Part shown: one piece after another, positions 31,841-39,750 of the stretch
How the letters are laid out: every line of letters begins with the position of its first letter
How positions within the stretch are numbered: position 1 is the stretch's first letter
Assembly: GCA_035545535.1 (NCBI GenBank)
Contig: DASZYF010000048.1
Location: 1 to 46,991, forward strand
DNA: 46,991 bases
Direction: 5' to 3'
Origin: DASZYF01 sp035545535
GTDB taxonomy: Bacteria > Actinomycetota > Actinomycetes > Mycobacteriales > CAJCIY01
Notes under the pieces: generated by a model
Told to the model about the DNA's origin: nothing
Database searches by the model: none
What the model saw: the letters and a program-made list of their open reading frames with translations, nothing else
Position numbers and translations under genes: made by a program

Positions 31841-33126
31841 CGGTGCATCCGCTCAAGCGCCTGCTCGCCGACGTCACCCCGCTCAGGAACCGCGACTACC
31901 GCCGGCTCTGGGCCGGCCAGACCGTCAGCTTCTTCGGCACGCAGATGACGAACGTCGCGCTGCCCGTCGAGGTCTACCGCCTCACGCACAGCTCGTTCGA
32001 CGTCGGCCTGCTCGGCCTGTTCACGCTCATCCCCCTCGTCGCGGTCGGCTTCTTCGGCGGCGCCATCACCGACGCGGTCGACCGCCGCACGCTCGTGCTC
32101 ATCACCAGCACGGTGCTCGCCGCGGTGTCGGCCGTGCTGGTCTGGCAGGCATGGGCCGGCTGGCACGCCGTGTGGCTGCTCTACCTCGCCACCGCGTGCT
32201 ACGGCGGTGTGTCCGCGCTGGACGGGCCGGCCCGCGCGACGTTCATCCCGCGCCTGCTCAGCAACGAGCTCATCCCCGCCGCCAGCGCGCTGTCGCAGCT
32301 CGCGATGAACCTCGCGCTGTCCGGCGGCCCGCTGCTCGCCGGCGTGCTCATCGCCGCGTCCGGCCTGCGCGCCGCGTTCCTCGTCGACCTCGTCAGCTTC
32401 GCGTTCGCCCTCTACGGCGTGTTCCGCCTGCCGTCGATGAAGCCCGAGGGCGGTACCACGCGGCCGAGCCTCGCCGCCGTCGGTGAGGGCATCCAGTGGC
32501 TGCGGCACCAGCCCGTCGTGCTCATGTCGTTCTTCGTCGACATCGACGCGATGCTGTTCGGGATGCCGCGGGCGCTGTTCCCCGCGCTCGCCATCCACCG
32601 CTTCCACGGCGGCGATGGCATCACCGGTCTGCTGTACGCCGCGCCCGCGATCGGCGCGTTCCTCATGGGCGTCGTGAGCGGCCCGCTCGGCCGGGTGCGC
32701 AAGCAGGGCCGCGCCGTCATCATCGCGATCGCGGTGTGGGGCGCGACGATCACCGCGTTCGGCTTCTCGAAGGACCTCGTGCTCGCCGTCGTGTTCCTGG
32801 CGATGGCCGGCGCCGCCGACATGGTCAGCGCGGTCTACCGGTCGACGATCATGCAGGTCGCCACCCCGGACGTGATGCGTGGCCGCCTGCAGGGCGTGTT
32901 CTTCGCGGTGGTCGCGGGCGGTGCGCGCCTCGGCGATGTCGAGGCCGGTGGCGCGGCCGCGATCGTCGGCACCGACGCCGCCGCGTGGAGCGGCGGCATC
33001 CTCTGCCTCGTCGGCCTGGCCGCGCTCGCGGCCGCGTTCCCCGTCTTCGCCCGCTACGACGCGGGCACCGTCGCCGCATCGCCCGCCGCCGAGGAGCTGG
33101 CCGACGAGGCATCGTCGCCCGGCTGA
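31837..33126 (+). CDS. MFS transporter coupled to the OYE-family gene
   Basis: Membrane protein of 429 residues with about 12 transmembrane helices. RNRDYRRLWAGQTVSFFGTQMT is the usual opening of the EntS-like MFS_3 group, and ITDAVDRRTLVL is the motif A-like loop. The start GTG overlaps the OYE stop (GTGA). It probably moves the OYE substrate or product; this is inferred from coupling only. Its last 73 bp overlap, on the opposite strand, the end of the DHA2 exporter gene. Confidence 0.87.
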   Translation: MTVHPLKRLLADVTPLRNRDYRRLWAGQTVSFFGTQMTNVALPVEVYRLTHSSFDVGLLGLFTLIPLVAVGFFGGAITDAVDRRTLVLITSTVLAAVSAVLVWQAWAGWHAVWLLYLATACYGGVSALDGPARATFIPRLLSNELIPAASALSQLAMNLALSGGPLLAGVLIAASGLRAAFLVDLVSFAFALYGVFRLPSMKPEGGTTRPSLAAVGEGIQWLRHQPVVLMSFFVDIDAMLFGMPRALFPALAIHRFHGGDGITGLLYAAPAIGAFLMGVVSGPLGRVRKQGRAVIIAIAVWGATITAFGFSKDLVLAVVFLAMAGAADMVSAVYRSTIMQVATPDVMRGRLQGVFFAVVAGGARLGDVEAGGAAAIVGTDAAAWSGGILCLVGLAALAAAFPVFARYDAGTVAASPAAEELADEASSPG

Positions 33127-34613
33127 GCCAGCGGATCGGGAACGCCGAGCGGGTCGGCCGTGACGTGCACCTGCTCGAGGAACAGCGCGACGAGCACCGC
33201 GCCGATCGCCAGGATGATGCCGCCGGTGAGGAACGCGTTGGAGTAGCCGTCGACCGCACGCTGCGCGTAGCGGGCGGTGCCGATGGCCGCGCCGCCGATG
33301 TGTCGCGTGGCGATGGTGGCCAGCACCGCGAGCCCGACCGCTCCGCCGATGTTCTGCACGGCGTTCTGCACGCCGGAGGCGAGTGACGCGTCCTCCTGAG
33401 ACACCTCGTGCAGCGACGCGTTGCCGAACCCGGGGAAGCACATGCCGGCGCCGAACGCGAGCATCAGCATCGGCGGCAGCACCTGCGACGCGTAGCTCCC
33501 GTCGACCGTGATGCGGGTGAGCAGGAACATCGCCGCCGACGCGAGCACGAACCCGAACGTCATGATCGCCTTCACGCCGAGGCGCGGCAGCAGCCCGGTG
33601 CCGACGCCGATGGCGACGCTGATCATCACGCCGAACGGCAGGTAGGACAGGCCGGCCTTGAGCGGCGAGTAGTGCAGCACCAGCTGCAGGTACAGCGTCT
33701 GCAGGAAGAAGTAGGTGAAGAACGCGGAGCTGAAGAACAGGGTGACGCCGTTGGTGGTCACCCGGGTGCGGTTCTCGAAGAAGCGCAGGGGCACGAGCGG
33801 GTTGGCCGCGCGCGACTCGACGACCGCGAACAGGACGAGCAGGGCCACGCCGCCGGCGAGCGAGCCCACGACCGAGGCGGAGCCCCACGGGACCTCGCCC
33901 GCGCGCAGGAAGCCGTAGACGATGAGCGACAGCCCACCGGTGGCCGTGAGCGCGCCGACGACGTCGGGCCGCTGGCGCACCGCGTCGACCGCCCGCACGG
34001 CGCGGCTCTCGTCGGCGAGCCGGGGCAGGATCAGCACGGCGAACAACGCGACCGGCACGTTCACGTAGAAGATCAGCCGCCAGGTGCCGTGCCCGATGTT
34101 GGTCAGCGCGCCGGAGATGATCGTGCCGCTGGTGCCGCCGAGGCCGGCGATGCCGCCCCACACGCCGAGCGCCTTCGTGCGCTCCTTGGGGTCGGGGAAC
34201 AGCAGCGCGACGAGCCCGAGCGCGGCCGGTGCGGCGAGCGCCTCGCCGAGGCCCTGCAGGAACCGGCTGGCGACGAGCATCCCGTTGCTGACCGACGCAC
34301 CGGCGAGGGCCGACGCCGCACCGAACAGCGCGGTGCCGATGAGGAACAGCCGCCGCCGGCCGACGAGGTCGGACAGCCGGCCGCCGAGCAGCAGGAACCC
34401 GCCCGCCATGAGCACGTAGCCGTCGACGACCCACGCGAGGCCCGCCGGGCTGAAGTGCAGGTCCTCCTTGATGCGCGGCAGCGCGACGTTCACCACCGTG
34501 ACGTCGAGGACCAGCATGAACTGCACCAGGGCGAGGACCGTGAGGGCCTTCCAGCGCCGGGGGTCGGGTTCGGTCATGGTGGGCAGCGAAGAAGCGGGCT
34601 CGGACACGCCCAC
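33054..34613 (-). CDS. DHA2-family (14-helix) MFS drug exporter
   Basis: About 519 residues with 14 predicted membrane segments, the EmrB/QacA layout. MLVLDVTVVNVALPRIKEDL (motif D1), GGRLSDLVGRRRLFLIG (motif A) and LGEALAAPAALGLV are diagnostic of drug:H+ antiporters. The last 30 residues are polar. The start is uncertain: GTG 34613 is 6 nt after GAAGG, while an ATG at 34577 (MTEPDPRRWKAL) would also leave the whole membrane domain. It is divergent from a MarR gene, its likely repressor. Confidence 0.9.
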   Translation of the reverse strand: MGVSEPASSLPTMTEPDPRRWKALTVLALVQFMLVLDVTVVNVALPRIKEDLHFSPAGLAWVVDGYVLMAGGFLLLGGRLSDLVGRRRLFLIGTALFGAASALAGASVSNGMLVASRFLQGLGEALAAPAALGLVALLFPDPKERTKALGVWGGIAGLGGTSGTIISGALTNIGHGTWRLIFYVNVPVALFAVLILPRLADESRAVRAVDAVRQRPDVVGALTATGGLSLIVYGFLRAGEVPWGSASVVGSLAGGVALLVLFAVVESRAANPLVPLRFFENRTRVTTNGVTLFFSSAFFTYFFLQTLYLQLVLHYSPLKAGLSYLPFGVMISVAIGVGTGLLPRLGVKAIMTFGFVLASAAMFLLTRITVDGSYASQVLPPMLMLAFGAGMCFPGFGNASLHEVSQEDASLASGVQNAVQNIGGAVGLAVLATIATRHIGGAAIGTARYAQRAVDGYSNAFLTGGIILAIGAVLVALFLEQVHVTADPLGVPDPLAQPGDDASSASSSAAGDAATVPAS

Positions 34614-34616
34614 AGC

Positions 34617-34639
34617 CAACCTTCAGTTGCTTGAGGTTG
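34617..34639. promoter_or_regulatory. Inverted repeat in the DHA2/MarR divergent region (1)
   Basis: CAACCT and AGGTTG are perfect inverted arms around 11 bp, directly upstream of the DHA2 start. Position and symmetry suit a MarR-type operator. Confidence 0.35.
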
Positions 34640-34650
34640 TCAACGGTTTA

Positions 34651-34668
34651 TGCTTGCAGTGACAAGCA
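34651..34668. promoter_or_regulatory. Inverted repeat in the DHA2/MarR divergent region (2)
   Basis: TGCTTG and CAAGCA are perfect inverted arms around 6 bp, an 18-bp palindrome typical in size of MarR operators. It overlaps a possible -10 (TATGCT, 34649-34654) with TTGCTT 16 bp upstream, so binding would block the MarR promoter and allow autoregulation. Confidence 0.45.
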
Positions 34669-34684
34669 CGAGGTGAGGAGCGCC

Positions 34685-35134
34685 GTGACCATGCTCGAGG
34701 GCGAGCTCGCCCACCTGCTCATGGCGCTCATGGACCGCCAGAAGACGAACTTCATGCGCGTGGTGGCGCTGCACGACCTCTCGCCGCCCCAGTTCCAGGC
34801 GCTGCGCCGGCTGCACCTCGAGGGCTCGATGCCCATGAGCGACCTGGCCGAGCGGATGGCCTGCGACGCGAGCAACGTCACCGGCATCTCCGACCGGCTC
34901 GAGGCGCGCGGGCTGGTCAGCCGGCAGCCGCACCCGCACGACCGCCGGGTGAAGACGCTCGTGCTCACCCCCGAGGGCGAGAAGGTCGCGCAGGCCGTGT
35001 TCGCCGACCTCGTGGCGCACGGCTGGGCGCAGGACCTCGAGCCCGACGAGCGCATCCTCATGCGCGACCTGCTGCGCAAGGTCGTCGGCACCGACCACCC
35101 GTACGCCGACCCCATCGTCCAGCAGGGCGGCTAG
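34685..35134 (+). CDS. MarR family transcriptional regulator
   Basis: Protein of 149 residues from the GTG at 34685, which follows GAGGAG by 6 nt. The helix-turn-helix is MSDLAERMACDASNVTGISDRLEARGLV, and the wing VSRQPHPHDRRVKTLVLTPEG has the conserved Asp-Arg-Arg. The recognition helix phrase CDASNVTGISDRLE is like the MarR group that controls divergent multidrug exporters. Divergent from the DHA2 gene, with two palindromes between them. Confidence 0.93.
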   Translation: MTMLEGELAHLLMALMDRQKTNFMRVVALHDLSPPQFQALRRLHLEGSMPMSDLAERMACDASNVTGISDRLEARGLVSRQPHPHDRRVKTLVLTPEGEKVAQAVFADLVAHGWAQDLEPDERILMRDLLRKVVGTDHPYADPIVQQGG

Positions 35135-35140
35135 CCCCGC

Positions 35141-35197
35141 CGACATCGGACATGTGGCAGATCAGAGGGCTTCGGATCCGCCACAACGCCGATGTCG
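35141..35197. repeat. 57-bp palindromic element, copy 3 (convergent gene end)
   Basis: Outer arms CGACATCGG and CCGATGTCG pair perfectly. Inside, TGTGGCAGATC and GATCCGCCACA pair over 10 of 11 positions around an 11-nt loop. Total length 57 bp, as in the other two copies, but the inner hairpin has a different sequence. It fills most of the 68-bp gap between the MarR and udgX stops. Confidence 0.85.
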
Positions 35198-35202
35198 ACC
35201 GG

Positions 35203-35865
35203 TCAGGGGAGCAGGGCGACCGCCACGTGCAGGTCCGCGACGAACGCGGCGTAGGCGGCGTCGCGCTCCGCGTCGGGCGTGCGCAGGATCGCGCTCGGGT
35301 GGATCGTGCCCACGAGCTTCGCGCCGGAGCCGCTCGGTCCCTCGTACACCCGCCCGCGGTCGCGGGTGACGCGGTAGTCCGACGGCAGCAGCGCCTTCGC
35401 CGCCGTCGCCCCGAGCACGGTGATGACCGCCGGGCGGATCGCGTTCAGCTCGGCCGCCAACCACGGGCGGCACGCCGTGATGTGCACGACCTCGGGCGTC
35501 TTGTGGATGCGCCGCTTCCCGTCGCCACCGCGTTCACTGGGTCTGATCTCGAACCGGAAGTGCTTCACCGCGTTGGTGATGTACACCTGCTCGCGCACGA
35601 GACCGACCTCGTCGAGCGCGCGATCGAGCACCCGCCCGGCCGGGCCGACGAACGGACGCCCGCGCCGGTCCTCGACGTCGCCCGGCTGCTCGCCGACCAG
35701 GACCAGCTTCGAGGTGATGTTGCCCTCGCCGAACACGGTGCCGGTGGTGCCCTCCCACAGCTCGCAGCCGCGGCACGCGCGTGCCGCCTGCGCGAGCTCG
35801 GGCGGAGCGGCGCCGGGCGGCACCCACTGCTGCGCGCCCGGACGTTCGACTGCGTGGGACGACAT
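35203..35865 (-). CDS. udgX: UdgX-type uracil-DNA glycosylase
   Basis: Protein of 220 residues of the family 4-like UDG superfamily. GEQPGD (59-64 region) is motif A, and the extra loop KRRIHKTP (about 117-124) is the hallmark of UdgX, whose histidine (here His121) forms a covalent bond to the uracil-derived abasic site. HPSAILR (about 189) is motif B. Fe-S ligands: Cys31, Cys34, Cys132; the place of the other family-4 cysteine holds KHFRF (His102), so histidine may be the fourth ligand. ATG 35865 is 2 bp after the phr stop, so it is co-transcribed with the photolyase gene. Confidence 0.92.
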   Translation of the reverse strand: MSSHAVERPGAQQWVPPGAAPPELAQAARACRGCELWEGTTGTVFGEGNITSKLVLVGEQPGDVEDRRGRPFVGPAGRVLDRALDEVGLVREQVYITNAVKHFRFEIRPSERGGDGKRRIHKTPEVVHITACRPWLAAELNAIRPAVITVLGATAAKALLPSDYRVTRDRGRVYEGPSGSGAKLVGTIHPSAILRTPDAERDAAYAAFVADLHVAVALLP

Positions 35866-35867
35866 CG

Positions 35868-37229
35868 TCAGCCCTTCATCGCCTGGTACCGCTCGAGCGC
35901 ATCCTGCCGCTCCTCGGCGTGGTCGACGATCGGCTCGGGGTAGCCCGGCGGCACACCGCCGGGCAGCGTCCATGGCTCGTGCACGGACGCGCCCGCGACC
36001 GCGCGCAGCTCCGGCACGTAGCGGCGCACGTAGTCGCCGTCCTGGTCGAACTTGCGGCCCTGCCCCACCGGGTTGAAGACCCGGAAGAACGGCGACGCGT
36101 CGGTGCCGCTGCCAGCCGTCCACTGCCAGCCGTGCTGGTTGCTCGCGAGGTCGCCGTCGACCAGGTGCTGCATGAAGTGCCGCGCGCCGCGCCGCCAGTC
36201 GACGTGCAGGTCCTTCACGAGGAACGACGCGACGAGCATGCGCGCGCGGTTGTGCATCCACCCCTCGGCGAGCAGCTGGCGCATCGCCGCGTCGATGACC
36301 GGGTAGCCGGTGCGGCCGGCCGCCCACGCGGCGAAGCGCGCGTCCGCGTCGCGGCCGGTGTCCCAGCGCATCGCGTCGTAGCTGTCGTTCCAGTTGGAGC
36401 GGGCCGACGACGGCGCGTGCCAGAGCACGTCGGCGTAGAACTCGCGCCAGCACAGCTCGTTGCGGTAGGTGTGCGCGCCCTGACCGGACGGCAGGTCGGC
36501 GAGCAGCGTGCGCGGGTGCACGAGCCCCCACTTGAGGTAGGGCGACATCCGTGACGTGCGGTCGCCGGCGAGGTCGTTGCGCAACGTGGCGTAGTGCTGC
36601 ACCCCGCCGTCGGAGCTGTCGAGGAACTGCTTCCACCGCTTCTTCGCCGCGGCCTCGGTCGCGGCGGGGAGCGCCGCATCGGGGTCGACCTCGGGCACTG
36701 CGTGGGTGCGGCCGTCGAAGGACGCCCACGACACCGAGCGCGGCGTCGTCGCCGGTGCGCGCCAGCCGTGCGCGATCCAGCGCTTGGAGAACGGCGTGAA
36801 GACCTTGAACGGCGTGCCGTCGTCCTTCGTCACGCGTCCCGGGGCCACCGCGTACGGCGACCCGGTCCGCACGAACGGGACGTCGACCGTCTCGAGCGCC
36901 TTCGCGATGCGTTCGTCGCGCTGCGCGCCGTACGGCCCGTAGTCGGCCGACACGTGCACGCCGGTCGCCTGCACCGCACGCGCGACCCGTGGCACCTCCG
37001 TCACCGGATCGCCGTGCACCACCACGAGCCGGCCGTTCATCCGCTCGGACAGGTCGCGCAATGCGGCCGCAAGGAACGCGCGCCGGTTCGGCCCGCTCGG
37101 CCCCCACAGCGCGTCGTCCAGGACGAACAGGCCGAGCACCTCGTCGGCCTCGCCGCGGGCGGCGAGCAGCGCCGGGTGATCGCCCAGGCGGAGGTCCCGG
37201 CGGAACCAGATCACTGACGTCCGTGTCAC
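35868..37229 (-). CDS. phr: Deoxyribodipyrimidine photolyase
   Basis: Protein of 453 residues of the cryptochrome/photolyase family, class I CPD type. The N-terminal VIWFRRDLRLGDHPAL binds the antenna. The FAD domain has the stretches SRMSPYLKWGLVHPRT, ELCWREFYADVLWH, GYPVIDAAMRQLLAEGWMHN and NQHGWQWTAGSGTDASPFFR. It splits cyclobutane pyrimidine dimers with blue light. The GTG at 37229 lies 6 nt after GAAGGG. It heads a two-gene repair operon with udgX and is divergent from the cupin pair (39 bp). Confidence 0.95.
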   Translation of the reverse strand: MTRTSVIWFRRDLRLGDHPALLAARGEADEVLGLFVLDDALWGPSGPNRRAFLAAALRDLSERMNGRLVVVHGDPVTEVPRVARAVQATGVHVSADYGPYGAQRDERIAKALETVDVPFVRTGSPYAVAPGRVTKDDGTPFKVFTPFSKRWIAHGWRAPATTPRSVSWASFDGRTHAVPEVDPDAALPAATEAAAKKRWKQFLDSSDGGVQHYATLRNDLAGDRTSRMSPYLKWGLVHPRTLLADLPSGQGAHTYRNELCWREFYADVLWHAPSSARSNWNDSYDAMRWDTGRDADARFAAWAAGRTGYPVIDAAMRQLLAEGWMHNRARMLVASFLVKDLHVDWRRGARHFMQHLVDGDLASNQHGWQWTAGSGTDASPFFRVFNPVGQGRKFDQDGDYVRRYVPELRAVAGASVHEPWTLPGGVPPGYPEPIVDHAEERQDALERYQAMKG

Positions 37230-37268
37230 ACTCGACCCTTCGAGGGAGAGGGCCGAGGGGGTTCATCC

Positions 37269-37652
37269 ATGGACGTTCGTTCGATCGAGGATCGGGCGCC
37301 GATCGTCGAGCACAACGGCACCGTGCCGGTCTGGTACTTCGTCGAGCCGCAGGAGATGAAGGACATCACCAAGGGCGGCTTCCTCGAGCTCGTCAGCGAG
37401 TTTGAGGTGGCGGGCGGCGGGCTGGTGGACCCGCACAGCCACCCCACGCACGAGTTCTACTACGTGACGTCCGGCAAGGGGATCATGGACATCGCGGGGG
37501 AGGAGCGCGAGATCAAGCAGGGCGACCTCGTGCACATCCCGCCGGACACGATCCACTCGCTGCGGCCGGTGAGCGACAACGCCGCCATCCACTGCTTCTG
37601 CTTCGCCGTCGGCGTCAAGGGCGCCGGGCCCGTCAACTACACCGAGCACTGA
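37269..37652 (+). CDS. Cupin-domain protein (tandem paralog A)
   Basis: Single-domain cupin of 127 residues. Cupin motif 1 is PHSHPTHEFYYVTSGKG with metal ligands His56, His58 and Glu62 (or His61). Motif 2 is GDLVHIPPDTIHSLRP with His96. An unusual HCFCFA follows. It begins MDVRSIEDRAPIVEHNGTVP, nearly the same as the next protein. ATG with a GAGGGGG 7 nt upstream. The reaction is unknown; small cupins include isomerases, dioxygenases and sensors. Confidence 0.88.
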   Translation: MDVRSIEDRAPIVEHNGTVPVWYFVEPQEMKDITKGGFLELVSEFEVAGGGLVDPHSHPTHEFYYVTSGKGIMDIAGEEREIKQGDLVHIPPDTIHSLRPVSDNAAIHCFCFAVGVKGAGPVNYTEH

Positions 37653-37666
37653 AGGGCGCCTCGACG

Positions 37667-38056
37667 ATGTCCATGGATGTGCGCTCCATCGAGCAGGTCA
37701 CCCCGGTCATCGAGCACAACGGCACCGTGCCCGTGTGGTGGCTGGTCAACCCGCAGGAGATGCGCGAGATCACCGAGGGCGGGCACCTCGAGCTCGTGAA
37801 CGAGTTCTCGGTGGAGGGCGGCTCCGCGGTCTACCCGCACACGCACCCGACCCACGAGTTCTACTACGTGACCTCCGGCCGCGGGCACATGACCGTGGGC
37901 GAGGACACCCGCGAGATCAGCCAGGGCGACCTGGTCTACATCCCGCCGGACGTCGTCCACACGCTGCGCCCGGTGAGCGACCACGCGCCCATCCACTGCT
38001 TCTGCTTCGCCTTCGCGACGCCCGACGCCGGGGACATCGACTACACGACCCATTGA
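37667..38056 (+). CDS. Cupin-domain protein (tandem paralog B)
   Basis: Paralog of the preceding gene, 129 residues and about 60 percent identical by eye over the whole length. It keeps PHTHPTHEFYYVTSGRG, GDLVYIPPDVVHTLRP and IHCFCFAFA. The 14-bp gap implies one transcript. The matching lengths and ends point to a tandem duplication; the two may form a heteromer. An ATG two codons further on (37673) is also possible. Confidence 0.88.
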   Translation: MSMDVRSIEQVTPVIEHNGTVPVWWLVNPQEMREITEGGHLELVNEFSVEGGSAVYPHTHPTHEFYYVTSGRGHMTVGEDTREISQGDLVYIPPDVVHTLRPVSDHAPIHCFCFAFATPDAGDIDYTTH

Positions 38057-38098
38057 CGGGGCAACCACTAGAGCCTCGGCACCCTCAGGGTCACCTCA

Positions 38099-38113
38099 TG
38101 GCACCAGGTGCCA
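38099..38113. promoter_or_regulatory. 15-bp perfect palindrome upstream of the first GH26-like gene
   Basis: TGGCACC-A-GGTGCCA lies 43 bp after the cupin B stop and 68 bp before the GH26-like start. It could be an operator or a small terminator hairpin; there is no T-tract. Confidence 0.35.
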
Positions 38114-38181
38114 CTGGTCAATGTGAACCTTTCCGGCCAGCCTGGTCAAGAGCACCCCGGGGGCTCGCCGATGATGGTCAG

Positions 38182-39165
38182 GTGCGCCCTCTCGGACGGA
38201 CCCTGACCCTGCTCGGCCTGGTGACCTCACTGGGCCTGACCCCCGTCGCGGCCGCCCTGACGCCGGCGACGGCCGCGCCCGCCGCCAAGGCGAAGCCGAA
38301 GGCGCGGACCGTCAGCTGGCACTCCGGCGTCTTCGTCGGCGGCAACACCACGACCGGGGGCGTGCGCGCCTTCGCCTCGTGGCGCGGCCGCAAGGTCGAC
38401 GTCGCCACCATCTACGCCAAGCGCGGCAGCTGGAACGACATCGCCCACGACACGTGGACGTTCCGCGCGTTCGACGGCTTCCCCGGCCGCCTCGCGATCT
38501 CGCTGCCGCTGGTGCCCGACGACGGCTCGAGCTCGCTCGCCGACGTCGCCGCGGGCAAGGCCGACCGCTACTTCCGCAGCTTCGCGCAGAACCTCGTCGC
38601 CTACCACCGCGGCGGCTCGATCATCCGGCTCGGCTGGGAGTTCGACGGCGACTGGATGAAGTGGGCCGCGTGGGACCCGACGGCGTACAAGGCGGCGTTC
38701 CGCCGCGTCGTCGGCGTGATCCGCAGCGTCGCCCCCGGTGTGTCCATCGACTGGTGCGGCAACCTCGGCGGCAGCCACACCGGCCACCCCGACTTCACCG
38801 AGCTCTACCCGGGTGACGACGTCGTCGACATCGTCGGCGTCGACGCCTACGACCGGCAGTGGTTCCCGGTGAAGGACGAGGCGAGCTGGAAGCACTACCG
38901 GACGATGTCCTACGGCCTGGACGCCTGGCCGGCCTTCGCCAAGGCGCACCACAAGAAGGTGTCGGTGCCGGAGTGGGGCCTGTACCCGTCGGAGACCGGC
39001 GACGCCGCCTTCTACATCGCCAAGATGCACACGTGGTTCAAGAACCACGCGTCGATCCTCGCCTACGAGTCCTACTTCAACGAGCCGCAGTCCTACATCC
39101 ACAACAGCCTCGTCGGACCGGACCAGAACCCCCAGGCCAGCCGCACCTACGCCTCGCTCTGGTAG
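38182..39165 (+). CDS. Secreted GH26-like glycoside hydrolase (paralog A)
   Basis: Protein of 327 residues. A signal peptide (LTLLGLVTSLGLTPVAAA) and a basic linker precede a TIM-barrel domain. The likely acid/base glutamate is Glu153 in LGWEFDGDWMKW and the likely nucleophile Glu264 in VPEWGLYPS; both glutamate positions fit clan GH-A enzymes such as GH26 beta-mannanases. The terminal stretch YESYFNEPQSYIHNSL is shared with paralog B. The GTG at 38182 is the only good start. The substrate is not known; plant mannan or a bacterial glycan are possibilities. Confidence 0.82.
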   Translation: MRPLGRTLTLLGLVTSLGLTPVAAALTPATAAPAAKAKPKARTVSWHSGVFVGGNTTTGGVRAFASWRGRKVDVATIYAKRGSWNDIAHDTWTFRAFDGFPGRLAISLPLVPDDGSSSLADVAAGKADRYFRSFAQNLVAYHRGGSIIRLGWEFDGDWMKWAAWDPTAYKAAFRRVVGVIRSVAPGVSIDWCGNLGGSHTGHPDFTELYPGDDVVDIVGVDAYDRQWFPVKDEASWKHYRTMSYGLDAWPAFAKAHHKKVSVPEWGLYPSETGDAAFYIAKMHTWFKNHASILAYESYFNEPQSYIHNSLVGPDQNPQASRTYASLW

Positions 39166-39182
39166 GCGCTGGAGGGCGCGCG

Positions 39183-39683
39183 CTAGATCGGTAGGGCCGC
39201 GCGCTCCACGAGGGCGCGCACGCCGGGGGTGAGGTCCTCGAGCCGCACCAGCGCGACGCGCGCCCCGAGCAGACCGGTCAGCGCCCGCTCGACGGCCGCG
39301 CGGGTGTGGGGCCCGGCGTCGGGTGGCAGGTCGACGAGCACGTCGAGCTGACCGACCTCACCGAGCAGCACCCGGACGTCGGTGCCGCCGAAGCGGCCGA
39401 CGGTGTCGAGGACGGCGCCCCGCCGCCGGCGCAGGGCGTCCAGCTGGTCCTCCTCCTCCCGGAAGCCGGCGGGGCCGAGCGGCACGACGTCGACGAACAT
39501 CCGGAACCCGGCCGCCGCGCACAGGTGGGCGAGCATCGGGAACGCGGGCTGGCGCCGGCTGCTCTCGTAGGCGCTCACCACGCTCTGCGTGATCCCCGCC
39601 CGGGCTCCGAGCTCGGCCTGGGTGAGGCCCGCCCGGGTGCGGGCGGTGCGGACGAGCTCGGCGCTGCGGGTCGCGGGCCCCAT
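39183..39683 (-). CDS. XRE regulator fused to a degenerate nucleotidyltransferase-like domain
   Basis: Protein of 166 residues. Residues 8-62 are an XRE helix-turn-helix (RAGLTQAELGARAGITQSVV, then AYESSRRQPAFPML). Residues 85-166 look like a minimal nucleotidyltransferase (MNT-like) fold: FGGTDVRVLLGEVGQLDVLVDL corresponds to the GS-x(n)-DxD region, but the Ser is Gly and one of the two aspartates is replaced (LDVLVD). Catalysis is thus doubtful. ATG at 39683. It lies between the two GH26-like genes on the opposite strand and may control one or both. The domain call for the second half is tentative. Confidence 0.75.
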   Translation of the reverse strand: MGPATRSAELVRTARTRAGLTQAELGARAGITQSVVSAYESSRRQPAFPMLAHLCAAAGFRMFVDVVPLGPAGFREEEDQLDALRRRRGAVLDTVGRFGGTDVRVLLGEVGQLDVLVDLPPDAGPHTRAAVERALTGLLGARVALVRLEDLTPGVRALVERAALPI

Positions 39684-39750
39684 GGCCGCTCAGATTAGAG
39701 CGGATCGTCACTGCCGGGAAGATCAACAACGGCCCAAGCCGCCACTTCGT

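Noticed and set aside
31774..34434. Long minus-strand open frame across two MFS genes
   Set aside because: The translation is rich in Arg, Ala, Gly and Asp with no domain, whereas the other frames give two complete membrane proteins.
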